This document shows, in pieces, positions 8,577-16,907 of a DNA stretch of 64,000 nt. Positions within the stretch are counted from its first letter, which is position 1, and the number at the start of each line of letters is the position of its first letter. Made by a program: the position numbers and the translations under genes. Location of the stretch: NCBI RefSeq assembly GCF_000702445.1, contig NZ_JNIF01000003.1, positions 2,418,001-2,482,000 of the forward strand, read 5' to 3'. The notes beneath the pieces were generated by a model. The model made no database searches and was not told the origin of the DNA. It worked only from the letters and a program-made list of their open reading frames with translations. Source of the stretch: Bryobacter aggregatus MPL3 (GTDB lineage: Bacteria > Acidobacteriota > Terriglobia > Bryobacterales > Bryobacteraceae).

Positions 8577-9119
8577 CTATTTCTTCTGGCTTGCCTCGAT
8601 CGGAATCTCCCGGCCCTTTGTCTTTGTTTCCGGGACGGGAATGGATATCTCAAGAACGCCATCATTGAAACGCGCTGTGGCTTGATCGGTCTTGGCACCT
8701 TCAGGAAGCGGAATGCACCGGCTGAAGCTTCCGTAAGAGCGCTCGGAACGGTAGTACCCTTGGCCTTTCTCCTCGTGTTCCCGCTTCCGCTTGCCTTGGA
8801 TGAGCAGGTCGCCCTCCGCTACTTCTACCTTGACGTCCTCCTTGCTGACACCGGGCAGGTCCGCTCTTACGACAAGCTTCCCGTCCTGTCCCTGTACTTC
8901 CATGGAGGGCCACCAACTGTCCCCGTCTCCATTGCTGCGCTCGGACAATTGCATGCGGCCGAAGTCGCGATTCATTTCTTCGAGCATCCGGCGCATCGCA
9001 ACCAAAGGATTGCTTGCGGCGGCTTCAGAACGCCATTCGGGCCACCAGTCTCGATTGCGACGCGTTAGCGAGCGGCTGGATTCTGGTTCTTTTCGGCGTT
9101 CGATGTTTCCTTCAGGCAT
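8577..9119 (-). CDS. Hsp20/alpha-crystallin small heat shock protein
   Basis: Small heat shock proteins are ATP-independent holdases that keep unfolding proteins soluble. The 180-residue product has a variable N-terminus with WWPEW, then an alpha-crystallin domain from about residue 68 (PSMEVQGQDGKLVVRADLPG), a consensus segment DVKVEVAEGDLLIQGKRK and the terminal strand GVLEISIPV. The C-terminal I-x-I anchor is present (EIPIEA). The ATG at 9119 is preceded by GAAGGAG at good spacing; the frame stays open further upstream, but that part has no family similarity. It heads a likely two-gene unit with the phosphoribosyltransferase. Confidence 0.95.
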   Translation of the reverse strand: MPEGNIERRKEPESSRSLTRRNRDWWPEWRSEAAASNPLVAMRRMLEEMNRDFGRMQLSERSNGDGDSWWPSMEVQGQDGKLVVRADLPGVSKEDVKVEVAEGDLLIQGKRKREHEEKGQGYYRSERSYGSFSRCIPLPEGAKTDQATARFNDGVLEISIPVPETKTKGREIPIEASQKK

Positions 9120-9564
9120 GATTTGTTTCTCCTTCGTCGTGCGGTCCTGGTCCTGGCTTTGTGCAGACTTCCGATGACGGGATGCCTCCCTTTGTGATCG
9201 TGTTTCCCGAGCTACGGAGGGGATTGCACTTGAGGACACCGTAGGCGATCCGCGACGGTGAGTTGCGCCACAACCTGTCTCAGTTGGCCTTTGGGGGCCT
9301 GCGTTGTCTGTGAGGCAACGGGGACGGGGCGGACTGGTGGTGTTTGGCGGGAGATGCAAAGTACTCGATGCAGGCAGTCCCCTTGGTGTCTCTTTGGGCT
9401 TGTCCGCTTCGGACCAGCCCATATCGTTTTCCACGTGTCGCCGCGGAACGTCCCATTGCCTTTTCCGTAACTCCAGTAGCCAGAGAGCGCGGGTAGCGTT
9501 ACTTTCCGCCCTGTTGGAGGCTCGCAGATCCACCTCCTAGCAATTCCGGCGCAGTGAGGAGTGT
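9120..9564. other. Intergenic region holding one REP
   Basis: The 445 bases between the Hsp20 gene and the next plus-strand gene hold REP B and the divergent promoter regions. No gene is supported. Short frames across the REP merely translate it. Confidence 0.6.
9320..9382 (+). repeat. REP element B (divergent)
   Basis: A 63-base copy starting GGGGACGGGGCGGACTGG and ending GGCAGTCCCC. It differs from the consensus at several positions and is therefore an older copy, but the terminal complementarity is kept. No RAYT is adjacent. Confidence 0.75.
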
Positions 9565-10431
9565 ATGCACTTCCCTATCTACTGTTGTGTCTTAATTCCA
9601 GTGTTTCTCAGCGGGAGTCTGATGGATCAATTGGGCAGGCCCTTTGATTCATATGATCATTCCCACAATCAGATTCCGAGTACTGTGTCTGGACAGGTCA
9701 GACTGAACGATTTCCAAGGCGCGGGGCAGCTCTCTGCGCAAGTCTACGATTTCATGCAGCGGATCGTTGTCGCAGAATCGATCCTCAACGGAATGGGCAG
9801 CTTTGAACTCCGGAATGTCCCGGCGGGGATGTTTGAAATCCGGGTGGTGAATCGTCAACGAGATGTCCTCTATTCCGCTCCTTTCAGTTGCCCGTGTGGG
9901 AACTTGATCACAATCGACCTGACTCGTGGAAGTTTCCCCACGAGTTCTAATCGAGCGATCAGCCTCCTGCGCATGCAGCACAAAATTCCCAAGAAGGCGA
10001 TGAAGGCTTACAACGCGGCGCTTCAAGATCCAACGCTGAAGTTCGAGAAGTTGAAGCTGGCCGTGGAGATTGATCCGGAGTTCTTTGAGGCGCTCAACAA
10101 TCTGGGAGTTCAATACCTGTTGCGAGGACAGATTGAGGATTCCAATGAGATGTTTGCGCGTGCGGCGAAAATGGATCCCACCAATGCGCTGGCGCAATCG
10201 AATCTTGCGTATACGTTGCTCCGGTTACAGCGCTTTGCGGAAGCGGAAGCGGCGGCGCGCGCGAGTCTGCGAGCGGATGGGACCTCAAGCCGTGCGCGCT
10301 TCTATCTGGCGGTGAGTCTGTTGGAGCAGTGGAAAGACGAAGAAGCAAAGGTGCACTTGAAGCAGGCGGAGGCGAGCTTTGAGCCTGCGCGAAGGGTGCT
10401 TGCCTCCTTGTTGAAGGAAGAGAAGAAGTGA
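9565..10431 (+). CDS. Exported TPR protein with carboxypeptidase-like regulatory domain
   Basis: The 288-residue protein starts with a hydrophobic leader (MHFPIYCCVLIPVFLSG) that looks like a signal peptide or lipoprotein leader. Residues about 35-110 resemble the CarboxypepD_reg/Cna-B beta-sandwich seen in many Acidobacteriota exported proteins (SGQVRLNDF, then GMGSFELRNVPAGMFEIRVV). The C-terminal 150 residues are TPRs (EALNNLGVQYLLRGQIEDS, AQSNLAYTLLRLQRFAEAE). The start ATG has GAGGAGTGT just before it. Its role is presumably scaffolding in the periplasm. A smaller secreted gene follows 120 bases later. Confidence 0.8.
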   Translation: MHFPIYCCVLIPVFLSGSLMDQLGRPFDSYDHSHNQIPSTVSGQVRLNDFQGAGQLSAQVYDFMQRIVVAESILNGMGSFELRNVPAGMFEIRVVNRQRDVLYSAPFSCPCGNLITIDLTRGSFPTSSNRAISLLRMQHKIPKKAMKAYNAALQDPTLKFEKLKLAVEIDPEFFEALNNLGVQYLLRGQIEDSNEMFARAAKMDPTNALAQSNLAYTLLRLQRFAEAEAAARASLRADGTSSRARFYLAVSLLEQWKDEEAKVHLKQAEASFEPARRVLASLLKEEKK

Positions 10432-10551
10432 GAGACGCGGTTTGACTTGCAGGGATGGCCTCTTGCTTCGGAGGCAAGCGATCAATCGAGGCTCAACTCG
10501 GGTGGTCTGCCCCCCATTCCATTGGAAGGTTGGCCGTGCTAGAAGTACATC

Positions 10552-10974
10552 ATGAAAATACACCGTGCGATCTTGCCGGGATTTGTCCTTTCTGCTTGTT
10601 TCTTGATGCCGGGTGCTTTTGCCCAGAAGGGCATTGCGCCGCCCCAAGCTGCGGAACGCAGCCTCTTCGACAAGGGGCAGAAATTGGTTACAGCAGGACG
10701 CGGTGAGGTGGGTCGCCTGACTTTGCAGACTCTCATCAATGTTTATCCGGAGAGCTCCTTGGTTCCCCAGGCGGAAGCCCTGATTCGTGAGAGCTGGGCG
10801 ACAGAAGAAAAGCAGGACCTTGAGGCCGTGGGGCTATTGGCTGCGGCGGAGGAGAAGCTGAAGGCTGGCAAGGTGGACAGTGGGAAGCTGGCGCTGCAGA
10901 CGCTGATCAACCTTTATCCGGCGAATCGCTTGAGGCCGAAGGCTCAGGAGATGTTAGATCGCCTGGCGCAGTAA
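10552..10974 (+). CDS. Small secreted repeat protein
   Basis: The 140-residue protein has a clear signal peptide (MKIHRAILPGFVLSACFLM, then PGAFAQ). The mature part contains two copies of one unit, GRGEVGRLTLQTLINVYPES at about residues 44-63 and GKVDSGKLALQTLINLYPAN at about 104-123, each followed by a helix. This is the TPR-like arrangement found in BamD- and YbgF-like proteins, where K-x-x-L-A-x-x-L-I-x-x-Y-P recurs. A periplasmic protein-protein interaction role is likely. It may be co-transcribed with the TPR gene upstream. Confidence 0.75.
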   Translation: MKIHRAILPGFVLSACFLMPGAFAQKGIAPPQAAERSLFDKGQKLVTAGRGEVGRLTLQTLINVYPESSLVPQAEALIRESWATEEKQDLEAVGLLAAAEEKLKAGKVDSGKLALQTLINLYPANRLRPKAQEMLDRLAQ

Positions 10975-11011
10975 GGGGAGACCGTCATCCTTTGTTCGTG
11001 AGTTGGTTGCA

Positions 11012-11072
11012 GGGGACGGAGCGGACTCGTAGTTTGGCGGGAAATGCGAAGTGCCTGATGTGGGCTGTTCGC
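11012..11072 (+). repeat. REP element C (degenerate right end)
   Basis: The left end GGGGACGGAGCGGACT is intact, but the right end reads GGGCTGTTCGC rather than GGGCTGTCCCC. It sits between two genes that point toward each other. Confidence 0.75.
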
Positions 11073-11081
11073 TTGGGCAGG

Positions 11082-11558
11082 TCAGCCTCGCCGGGCTGCC
11101 TCGATGGCGGCGATGTCGATCTTTACCATGGTCATCATCGCCTCGAAGGCACGCTTTGCTTCATCGCCACCAGCCGCAAGCGCCTCGGTTAATGCACGTG
11201 GGGTGATCTGCCAGGAAAGGCCCCAGCGGTCCTTGCACCAACCGCATGCATTTTCTTTGCCGCCATTTCCTACGATCGCGTTCCAGTAGCGGTCCGTCTC
11301 TTCCTGATCCTCCGTCACGATCTGAAAAGAAAAAGCTTCGCTGTGCCGGAACGCCGGACCGCCGTTGAGCCCGAGACAGGGAATGCCCACAACGGTGAAC
11401 TCAACCGTCAACACCTCGCCTTGCTTGCCGCCCGGATAGTCGCTGGGGGCATAGTGAACCGCAGTGACTCGACTCTCTGGAAAGGTGGCGGCGTAAAAGC
11501 GCGCTGCGTCCTGCGCGTCCTTGTCGAACCAGAGGCATATCGTGTTTTTGGGTTGCAT
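11082..11558 (-). CDS. VOC-superfamily (PhnB/UbiG-like) protein
   Basis: The 158-residue product matches the glyoxalase/bleomycin-resistance superfamily subgroup often labelled 3-demethylubiquinone-9 3-methyltransferase or PhnB-like, although no methyltransferase activity is expected. Typical segments are ICLWFDKDAQDAARFYAATF, SRVTAVHYAPSDYPGGKQGE, FSFQIVTEDQEETDRYWNAI and CGWCKDRWGLSWQITPRAL. The ATG at 11558 is preceded by a textbook AGGAGG eight bases away; the in-frame upstream extension lacks family similarity. It ends ten bases from REP C. The cellular substrate is unknown. Confidence 0.9.
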   Translation of the reverse strand: MQPKNTICLWFDKDAQDAARFYAATFPESRVTAVHYAPSDYPGGKQGEVLTVEFTVVGIPCLGLNGGPAFRHSEAFSFQIVTEDQEETDRYWNAIVGNGGKENACGWCKDRWGLSWQITPRALTEALAAGGDEAKRAFEAMMTMVKIDIAAIEAARRG

Positions 11559-11890
11559 GTTGGTATCCTCCTTGTGCGCAGTCGGGGCGAAGGTCGCGGT
11601 CAGGTCTGTATCTGCAACTGCCGCCATCCGCACACCGGATCATACAACAACTCTCTGCATGTGTGGGGCGTGATGCGAGCTGTTCCCTGCGCCTTGGCGA
11701 CCCACTCTTTCCGTCCTGGATAAGAGCGAATGTGACGCAAAGTTCGGTTCGTGACGCATAAAAGCCTTGACAGGTGAATGTACTTTCAGATACTTATGAT
11801 AGACCGTCGACCATACAAGGAATCGGAACTCCTGATTTCTTGCGCAGCACCGTTTGTTTTTATCATCCATTCGACATAGAGGGTTTCGTT

Positions 11891-12118
11891 ATGCAAACGG
11901 ATACGATCCGAACTATTGCGGCCATGGCAATCTTGGCGAGGCGTAAATACGGCCAGCCTCCGAATGAGGATCAGGTGACTCATGTCGCCTCCTTCTCGGC
12001 TGTGTCAGGTGCCGTTTCGGGCATGGTAGCGAAGTCACTCCTTCAGGGCGTCGCGTTGGACCTTCGTCCGATGGGAATATCTGAATCCCAAAAGCGCCGG
12101 AAGCTACTCGACGGCTAG
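11891..12118 (+). CDS. Small hypothetical protein
   Basis: A 75-residue frame starting MQTDTIRTIAAMAILARRK contains one possible amphipathic helix and a glycine/serine-rich middle (SFSAVSGAVSGMVAKSLLQG). I do not recognise it. No strong ribosome binding site precedes the ATG. The frame also extends upstream to 11774 with less protein-like sequence. It may be real; function unknown. Confidence 0.35.
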   Translation: MQTDTIRTIAAMAILARRKYGQPPNEDQVTHVASFSAVSGAVSGMVAKSLLQGVALDLRPMGISESQKRRKLLDG

Positions 12119-12172
12119 TGACACAGTGCTAGAGCATTCTCACTTTCAAATATTGCATCCGGACTGCATCGA

Positions 12173-12523
12173 ATGTTCGTGAAGCGAGATGGTTCTCTCA
12201 AATACGAATTTGGTTCCCACGCTCATGTCCTCCTGGGACGTCAATTCGAAACTGTAACTACTATGCGCCTTTCTAAGAATTACTACTTGAGCTTCGCAGT
12301 ATGCCTAGCGTTTTTGACTCTAATCCTTTACAAATTCAGTTCTGACCTGTATGCGCTAAGGAAACGTGACGCCTCCATTGTGGCCGGTTTCTTCATATTG
12401 GGGCTGTGCCTTGATGAACTATCAAAGCAAGACCTGCCGCTCGGTCTCGTGCGGACAGCGAAGGCCTTACGATGGTTCAGTCTAGCTGCATCGGTGACTA
12501 TCTTTATTTTTTATCCTCGCTAG
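12173..12523 (+). CDS. Small hypothetical membrane protein
   Basis: The frame encodes up to 116 residues. The second in-frame ATG at 12263 (MRLSKNYYLSFAVCLAFLTL) is the more likely start because it directly precedes the first transmembrane helix; a second hydrophobic segment follows (SIVAGFFILGLCLDEL) and a third ends the protein (SLAASVTIFIFYP). A small integral membrane protein of unknown function is the only safe call. The base composition is more AT-rich than neighbouring housekeeping genes, which suggests transfer. Confidence 0.4.
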   Translation: MFVKRDGSLKYEFGSHAHVLLGRQFETVTTMRLSKNYYLSFAVCLAFLTLILYKFSSDLYALRKRDASIVAGFFILGLCLDELSKQDLPLGLVRTAKALRWFSLAASVTIFIFYPR

Positions 12524-12881
12524 GTGGGTACTGTGAGATGATGCCTCGGAGTCACTTTTCCTGGCCATGACTCTGATGGTGTATGTCTTGTGCCAGATGG
12601 CATCGCGCAGGCAAGTCGAATCAATGGCTCTGCGCTAAGTCCAGTCGGTGCGCCCCTTAAAACGGCACGTTCGGCGGCCATTTTGTCAACGCGGTGAGCG
12701 GCAGAGTTCTGGTTGCCACTCATGAGTGTGTCCTTTCGGGGTGATTTGGAAGATTCCAACTCTATCACCGTGAGGACCCGCTCCGGTCGCTTATGGCGTC
12801 GGCTGCGTTTGGAGCTACGCCCTTCTTTCGCTTCAACCTCTGGCGCCTTTTGCCATCATTGTGTCGGCTGATCAGTTGAAA
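12524..12881. other. Intergenic, no supported gene
   Basis: About 360 bases between the small membrane protein and REP D. A minus-strand frame here (12520-12768) has an unconvincing composition and no recognisable domain, and is not annotated. Confidence 0.5.
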
Positions 12882-12934
12882 GGGGCGGAGCTGACTGAAT
12901 CGGAAAAGCAAAGTGCTTGATGCGGGCTGTCCCC
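12882..12934 (+). repeat. REP element D, upstream of the intact RAYT
   Basis: A shortened 53-base copy from GGGGCGGAGCTGACT to GGGCTGTCCCC, lacking some central bases. It lies 174 bases upstream of the full-length RAYT and pairs with REP E immediately downstream, the usual flanking arrangement of RAYT genes. Confidence 0.8.
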
Positions 12935-13107
12935 CTGGCCTGTCCCTCTGGCCCTTTGGGTCCTTTGGCCTTGGCTTGGCGGACTCGCGGCTCGGGCCTG
13001 CTGTTGGTTTGAGTCCGCTCTTCGCGCAGGGTTTTGGACTTTCGAGGGGGACGGACCTGCCGGGAACTTTGAGAATTCTTGGGGCTTGCGGCGACTCTTC
13101 GAGTGCG

Positions 13108-13797
13108 ATGCCCAGAAGCGCCAGATGTATTGAAGTCGGATTGCCCTATCACGTGACGCAGCGGGGTAGCAATCGCCAGAAGGTTTTCCATACGATTCAA
13201 GATCGACAGATGTATTTGTCTCTGTTACGGACCCACCAGAAGGACGCCGCGGTGCGGGTGCTGGCCTATTGCCTGATGACGAACCATGTTCACTTTGTAC
13301 TGGTTCCGGAGCGGGAGGATTCGCTGGCTGTGTTGTTTCGCCGGGTGCATGGAGCTTATGCGCAGGCGCTGAATGCGCGGCTGGGGCGCAGTGGGCATCT
13401 TTGGCAGAATCGCTACTATTCGTGCCCGATGTCGGAGAGTCATTTGTGGATGGGGATTCGGTATGTGGAGGCGAATCCAGTGCGGGCGGCGATGGTGGAT
13501 CGTGTGGAGGCGTATCGGTGGTCGAGTGCGGCGGTGCATTTGAGTGGGGCGGCCGATGCGAGCGGGGTTCTGGATCTGGAGTTTGGGCGGGAGGCTGGAG
13601 GGGCGATTCCCTGGCGGGAATTGCATTCGGACGCGGATCGGGCGGCGGAGATTCACTTATTGCGCCGATGCACGTATGCTGGTCGGCCGTTCGGGGAGGA
13701 GGCGTTCGTGGAGAGAATCGAAGAGGCTTTTCAGCGGAAGTGGAGACGGTGGAGCTTTGAGAAGGCGCTGGGAAACCGCGCGTTGTCAGCGGGTTAG
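13108..13797 (+). CDS. REP-associated tyrosine transposase (RAYT), intact
   Basis: RAYTs are IS200-like single-strand transposases (Y1_Tnp/HUH-type fold) thought to mobilise REP hairpins. The 229-residue product begins MPRSARCIEVGLPYHVTQRG, has the metal-binding HVH in CLMTNHVHFVLVP, the conserved LWQNRYYSCP region and the C-terminal W-R-R-W-S-FEKALG. The ATG at 13108 is chosen over upstream in-frame starts because PYHVTQRG is the normal N-terminus of the domain. REP D and REP E flank the gene. It is the only complete copy here, and probably the source of the three downstream 3' fragments. Confidence 0.93.
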   Translation: MPRSARCIEVGLPYHVTQRGSNRQKVFHTIQDRQMYLSLLRTHQKDAAVRVLAYCLMTNHVHFVLVPEREDSLAVLFRRVHGAYAQALNARLGRSGHLWQNRYYSCPMSESHLWMGIRYVEANPVRAAMVDRVEAYRWSSAAVHLSGAADASGVLDLEFGREAGGAIPWRELHSDADRAAEIHLLRRCTYAGRPFGEEAFVERIEEAFQRKWRRWSFEKALGNRALSAG

Positions 13798-13802
13798 GCG
13801 AA

Positions 13803-13863
13803 GGGGACGGAGCTGACTGGTGGTTTGGTGGGAAATGCGAAGTGCTTGATGCGGGCTGTCCCC
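13803..13863 (+). repeat. REP element E, downstream of the intact RAYT
   Basis: A 61-base consensus copy beginning five bases after the RAYT stop codon and running GGGGACGGAGCTGACTGG to GGGCTGTCCCC. It is followed by a CTT/CTTCT-rich run (13864-13885). Confidence 0.88.
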
Positions 13864-13888
13864 TCTTCTTCTTCTCTTCTTTTTGAGA

Positions 13889-15022
13889 CTAAATAGGATT
13901 GTTCCGCAACCAGTCTCGCAACCAGTCTCTCCAGAAGTTAAGATACTTCGCCTCATTCTTCTGGAAGGGTTCCACCGTAGGCATTTGATCCCAGGTCTCC
14001 CGAGTTGAAATTCCCGGCTTGGGAGTGCCATTGAGGTAGGACATTGTCACGACATTTTCTCGGGTAATCGTTGGCAAGCCATTCGCGAAGCTTGCCAACC
14101 CGAAAACACCTTCATATCGCAGCGAGGAATTGGAGTTCTCAAGCAACTGGCCCAGATAAGGGAGTGTTTCTTTCGTGTGGATACACCGATGTGCATATGC
14201 AATAGCACGTTGCAGCATGTACGGAAGATTCCGGCTCGAACCAATCCTACCCAACGCCGCGAGACCGGCTGGATCCGGATTCCGGTACATCAACTCGATC
14301 GCCGCCGCGATTCCCCACAGCTCCTCGTTCGTCGGCCCGGAAACCGGCGCCAGAATTCCTGGAAGATCCTTTTCGAGCTGGATGAGGGCCTGAGGATTTT
14401 GATTCTGAATCAAAACCGCAAGGCCGGCGGCACGAAGAGCGGGCTCCTTGGAACTGGCAAGGGCCTCGAACGCGCTCTGCACGGCAAGGGAGTTGATGCC
14501 TTGCAACGACCTCACCAGGGTGTCAACGAAGCCGAGTCCGCGGCGTTCTTCCGCCAATGCCAGTACCTCGAAGGCAACCTTCTCGATCGCAGGCTGGCTC
14601 GGTTGATAATTGTAGGGTGGCGCCGGAACGTCCGCCCGAACCGGTAACGCACGGAACTGCAAATCAACATCCCCCTCTTGGGCCGGTAAAACCTTCAGAA
14701 CACCAGCGTCATCCTTCTGCAAAAACCAGATGCCTGAGAGAGAGTACTTGCTTGGAATTGGCCCCGTCGCTCGCTGAGAAAAAGAAGTTTCCGCGTCGAC
14801 GGTCTGCGACGGAGACACCCCCTTCAGAGTGCGGCTCACGGCAATCGTCACAGCTGCGAAATCCCCTCTTTGGTAGCTACCAGTCAATGTACCCACAACC
14901 ACAAGATCGGCGGCTTCGGTCAGCTTCTGGGCCGAGTTGACTACGATGAGGCTGCCGAGGGCGGGGAGACTTCCAAGACACACCGCTAACGTAAGAATCA
15001 TGCTGCTTTTCATACTCGTCAT
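13889..15022 (-). CDS. Secreted HEAT-repeat-like protein
   Basis: The product of about 377 residues has a signal peptide (MKSSMILTLAVCLGSLPALG). An N-terminal beta-rich part (LTEAADLVVVGTLTGSYQRG, then VSRTLKGV) resembles secreted proteins that begin with ADxVVVGxV and RxLKG. From about residue 150 it is helical with HEAT-like repeats (ALASSKEPALRAAGLAVLI, LLENSNSSLRYEGVFGLASF). The C-terminus has a near-duplicated W-RDWLRDWLRNN. Probably a periplasmic scaffold of unknown partner. The gene points toward the RAYT at 13108-13797 and lies between that full RAYT and a RAYT 3' fragment. Confidence 0.75.
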   Translation of the reverse strand: MTSMKSSMILTLAVCLGSLPALGSLIVVNSAQKLTEAADLVVVGTLTGSYQRGDFAAVTIAVSRTLKGVSPSQTVDAETSFSQRATGPIPSKYSLSGIWFLQKDDAGVLKVLPAQEGDVDLQFRALPVRADVPAPPYNYQPSQPAIEKVAFEVLALAEERRGLGFVDTLVRSLQGINSLAVQSAFEALASSKEPALRAAGLAVLIQNQNPQALIQLEKDLPGILAPVSGPTNEELWGIAAAIELMYRNPDPAGLAALGRIGSSRNLPYMLQRAIAYAHRCIHTKETLPYLGQLLENSNSSLRYEGVFGLASFANGLPTITRENVVTMSYLNGTPKPGISTRETWDQMPTVEPFQKNEAKYLNFWRDWLRDWLRNNPI

Positions 15023-15046
15023 GTTCACTTTCTCTTTATTTATAGG

Positions 15047-15292
15047 TTACGGAACATTGATCTTCTGCACGTTGTCCAGGCGCGCGTTGCCGAAGTTTCG
15101 CTTTAGATCACCCTGCTGTAGTAGAATTCCTAACCCGACCGAGGATTCGCTCGCGCAACAGCCAATTCGCCAGAACTGCTGCCACTGTTGCACCGGCCCG
15201 TTACCGGCGAGTGGCTCAGCGGGCGTCAGCACGGCCGGGACCGGACTAGGATCCAAGATATTAGGTGTATTTAGCTGAAGATCTCCGGACAC
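15047..15292 (-). pseudogene. 3' remnant of an unidentified secreted-protein gene
   Basis: An 81-codon frame ends in NARLDNVQKINVP, like the C-terminal strand of many secreted carbohydrate-binding or PEP-CTERM-type domains (LDNV near the end). It is cut at its 5' side exactly where a RAYT 3' fragment begins (about 15293). It follows the same direction as the HEAT-repeat gene. Truncation is the likely explanation; the family is uncertain. Confidence 0.35.
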
Positions 15293-15599
15293 GAGGGCAT
15301 CGGTGGTCGAGTGCGGCGGTGCATTTGAGTGGCGCTGCCGATCCGAGCGGGATTCTGGATTTGCGGTTTTGGCGGGAGGCTGTGGGGCGGGTCGGTGGCA
15401 GGAGCTGCATTCGGACGCGGATCGGGCGGCGGAGATTCACTTATTGCGCCGGTGCACGTATGCTGGCCGGCCGTTCGGGGAGGAGGCGTTCGTGGAGAGA
15501 ATCGAAGAAGCCTTTCAGCGGAAATGGAGACGGTGGAGCTTTGAAAAGGCGCTGGGAAACCGCGCGTTGTCAGCGAGTTGCGCGTTGTCAGCGCGTTAG
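15293..15599 (+). pseudogene. RAYT copy 2, 3' fragment with a frameshift
   Basis: The homology begins abruptly at RWSSAAVHLSGAADPSGILD, about 140 codons into the RAYT, and continues after a frameshift near 15390 as WQELHSDADRAAEIHLLRRC to FEKALGNRALSA, followed by a short duplicated end (ALSASCALSAR). It is truncated at the 5' side against another gene remnant. REP F follows six bases later. Confidence 0.85.
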
Positions 15600-15604
15600 G
15601 CGAA

Positions 15605-15664
15605 GGGGACGGAGCTGACTGGTGGTTTGGTGGGAAATGCGAAGTGCTTGATGCGGGCTGTCCC
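15605..15664 (+). repeat. REP element F
   Basis: A consensus 60-base copy directly after RAYT copy 2, followed by CTCTGGCT/TTGGCT-type short repeats (15665-15715). Confidence 0.87.
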
Positions 15665-15795
15665 TCTGGCTCCTCTGGCTTTTGGCTTTGGCTTGGCTAG
15701 GCTTGGCTAGAAGGGCTAGAAGAATGGCGGCGAGAGCGACTTGCCTTGCGAGATTACGATTGATCGAATTAGCCGGTTTATTTGAGTGAAACGAA

Positions 15796-15855
15796 GGGGA
15801 CGGAGCTGACTGGTGGTTTGGTGGAAAATGCGAAGTGCTTGATGCGGGCTGTCCC
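15796..15855 (+). repeat. REP element G
   Basis: A 60-base copy nearly identical to F (one change in GTGGAAAATG). It precedes RAYT copy 3 and its simple-repeat tail. Confidence 0.87.
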
Positions 15856-15935
15856 TCTGGCCCCGGCTCTCTGGCTCTCTGGCTCCTCTGGCTTCTCTCT
15901 GGCTCTTGGCTCTTGGCTCTTGGCTCTTGTGGTTG
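15856..15935 (+). repeat. Short tandem repeats after REP G
   Basis: Runs of CTCTGGCT-like and TTGGCTC-like units follow the right end of REP G directly, then give way to a duplicated GTTGTGCCGGAGCGGGAAG at the start of RAYT copy 3. Confidence 0.8.
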
Positions 15936-15950
15936 TGCCGGAGCGGGAAG

Positions 15951-16448
15951 GTTGTGCCGGAGCGGGAAGATTCTCTGGCTGTGTTGTTTCGGCGGGTGCA
16001 TGGAGCTTATGCGCAGTCGCTGAATGCGCGTCTGGGGCGTAGTGGGCACCTTTGGCAGAATCGCTACTACTCGTGCCCGATGTCGGAGAGTCACTTGTGG
16101 ATGGGGATTCGATATGTGGAGGCGAATCCAGTGCGGGCGGCGATGGTGGATCGAGTGGAGACGTACCGGTGGTCGAGTGCGGCGGTGCATTTGAATGGCG
16201 CTGCCGATCCGAGCGGGATTCTTGATCTGGGGTTTTGGCGAGAGTCTGGCGGGGCAGTGCGGTGGCAGGAAGTACATTCGGCTGGAGAGCGGGCGTCGGA
16301 GATTCACCTATTGCGCCGGTGCACTTATGCTGGCCGACCGTTTGGGGAGGAGACGTTTGTGGAGAGGATCGAAGAGACGTTTCAGCGGAAGTGGAGACGG
16401 TGGAGCTTTGAGAAAGCGCTGGGCGGAGCTGTGTTGTCAGCGAGTTAG
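15951..16448 (+). pseudogene. RAYT copy 3, 5'-truncated
   Basis: An open frame of about 165 codons starts at VPEREDSLAVLFRRVHGAYA, just after the HVH motif, and runs without a frameshift to the C-terminus (FEKALGGAVLSAS). The catalytic HVH and N-terminal strand are missing, so it is inactive. The truncation point lies at a duplicated 19-base word that borders simple repeats. Confidence 0.85.
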
Positions 16449-16453
16449 TCGAA

Positions 16454-16504
16454 GGGGACGGAGCCGATTGGTGGTTTGGCGCGAAATGCGAAGTGCTTGT
16501 CCCC
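16454..16504 (+). repeat. REP element H (right end shortened)
   Basis: It starts GGGGACGGAGCCGATTGG but the central GATGCGGGCT is missing, so the sequence goes from AAGTGCTTG straight to TCCCC. Confidence 0.8.
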
Positions 16505-16558
16505 CTCTTCGCCCCTCTTCGTCCCCTCTTCCCCTCTTCCCCTCTTCCCCTCTTCCGG
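16505..16558 (+). repeat. CCCCTCTT tandem repeats after REP H
   Basis: Six or seven units of CCCCTCTTC or CCCCTCTT follow the right end of REP H. Unit and copy number differ from those after other REPs. Confidence 0.85.
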
Positions 16559-16907
16559 GACGACCATCTTCGTCGATCCTGCAAATGGATGTCTGGTCAC
16601 AGACCTGTTCTGTAGGCACTTCGCATTCCTGACTTCCGCTCTGGCTTTCAGCTCCTCATCGCCTCATCCCACGAGGTGCGGGGAAACCTCCGTTTCCACT
16701 TGACTTTACCTATCATGGATGTCCCCCCTCTTCCAGCGAAGGGGTGCGATATTGCGATATAGCTTGTCCCGGTGGCTGTCCCCTTGGCCTTTTTGGGGGG
16801 CACTCCACCTGGCACTCCACCTTGGCCTCTTGACAAAGAAATAGATCGATGTTAAGAATCAGAAATACAGGCTAAGTCCTTTCTGATATTCGATATTCGC
16901 TTCTACA
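16559..16907. other. Intergenic, no supported gene
   Basis: About 350 bases with a possible REP right-end scrap (GTCCCCTTGG near 16780-16790) and AT-rich sequence before the next gene. No gene or RNA is recognisable. Confidence 0.5.

Noticed and set aside
12520-12768. 82-codon minus-strand frame
   Set aside because: No family similarity, no ribosome binding site and poor composition.
15856-16558. Possible CRISPR array
   Set aside because: The units are 8-9 base simple repeats without spacers, next to REPs, and no cas gene is near.
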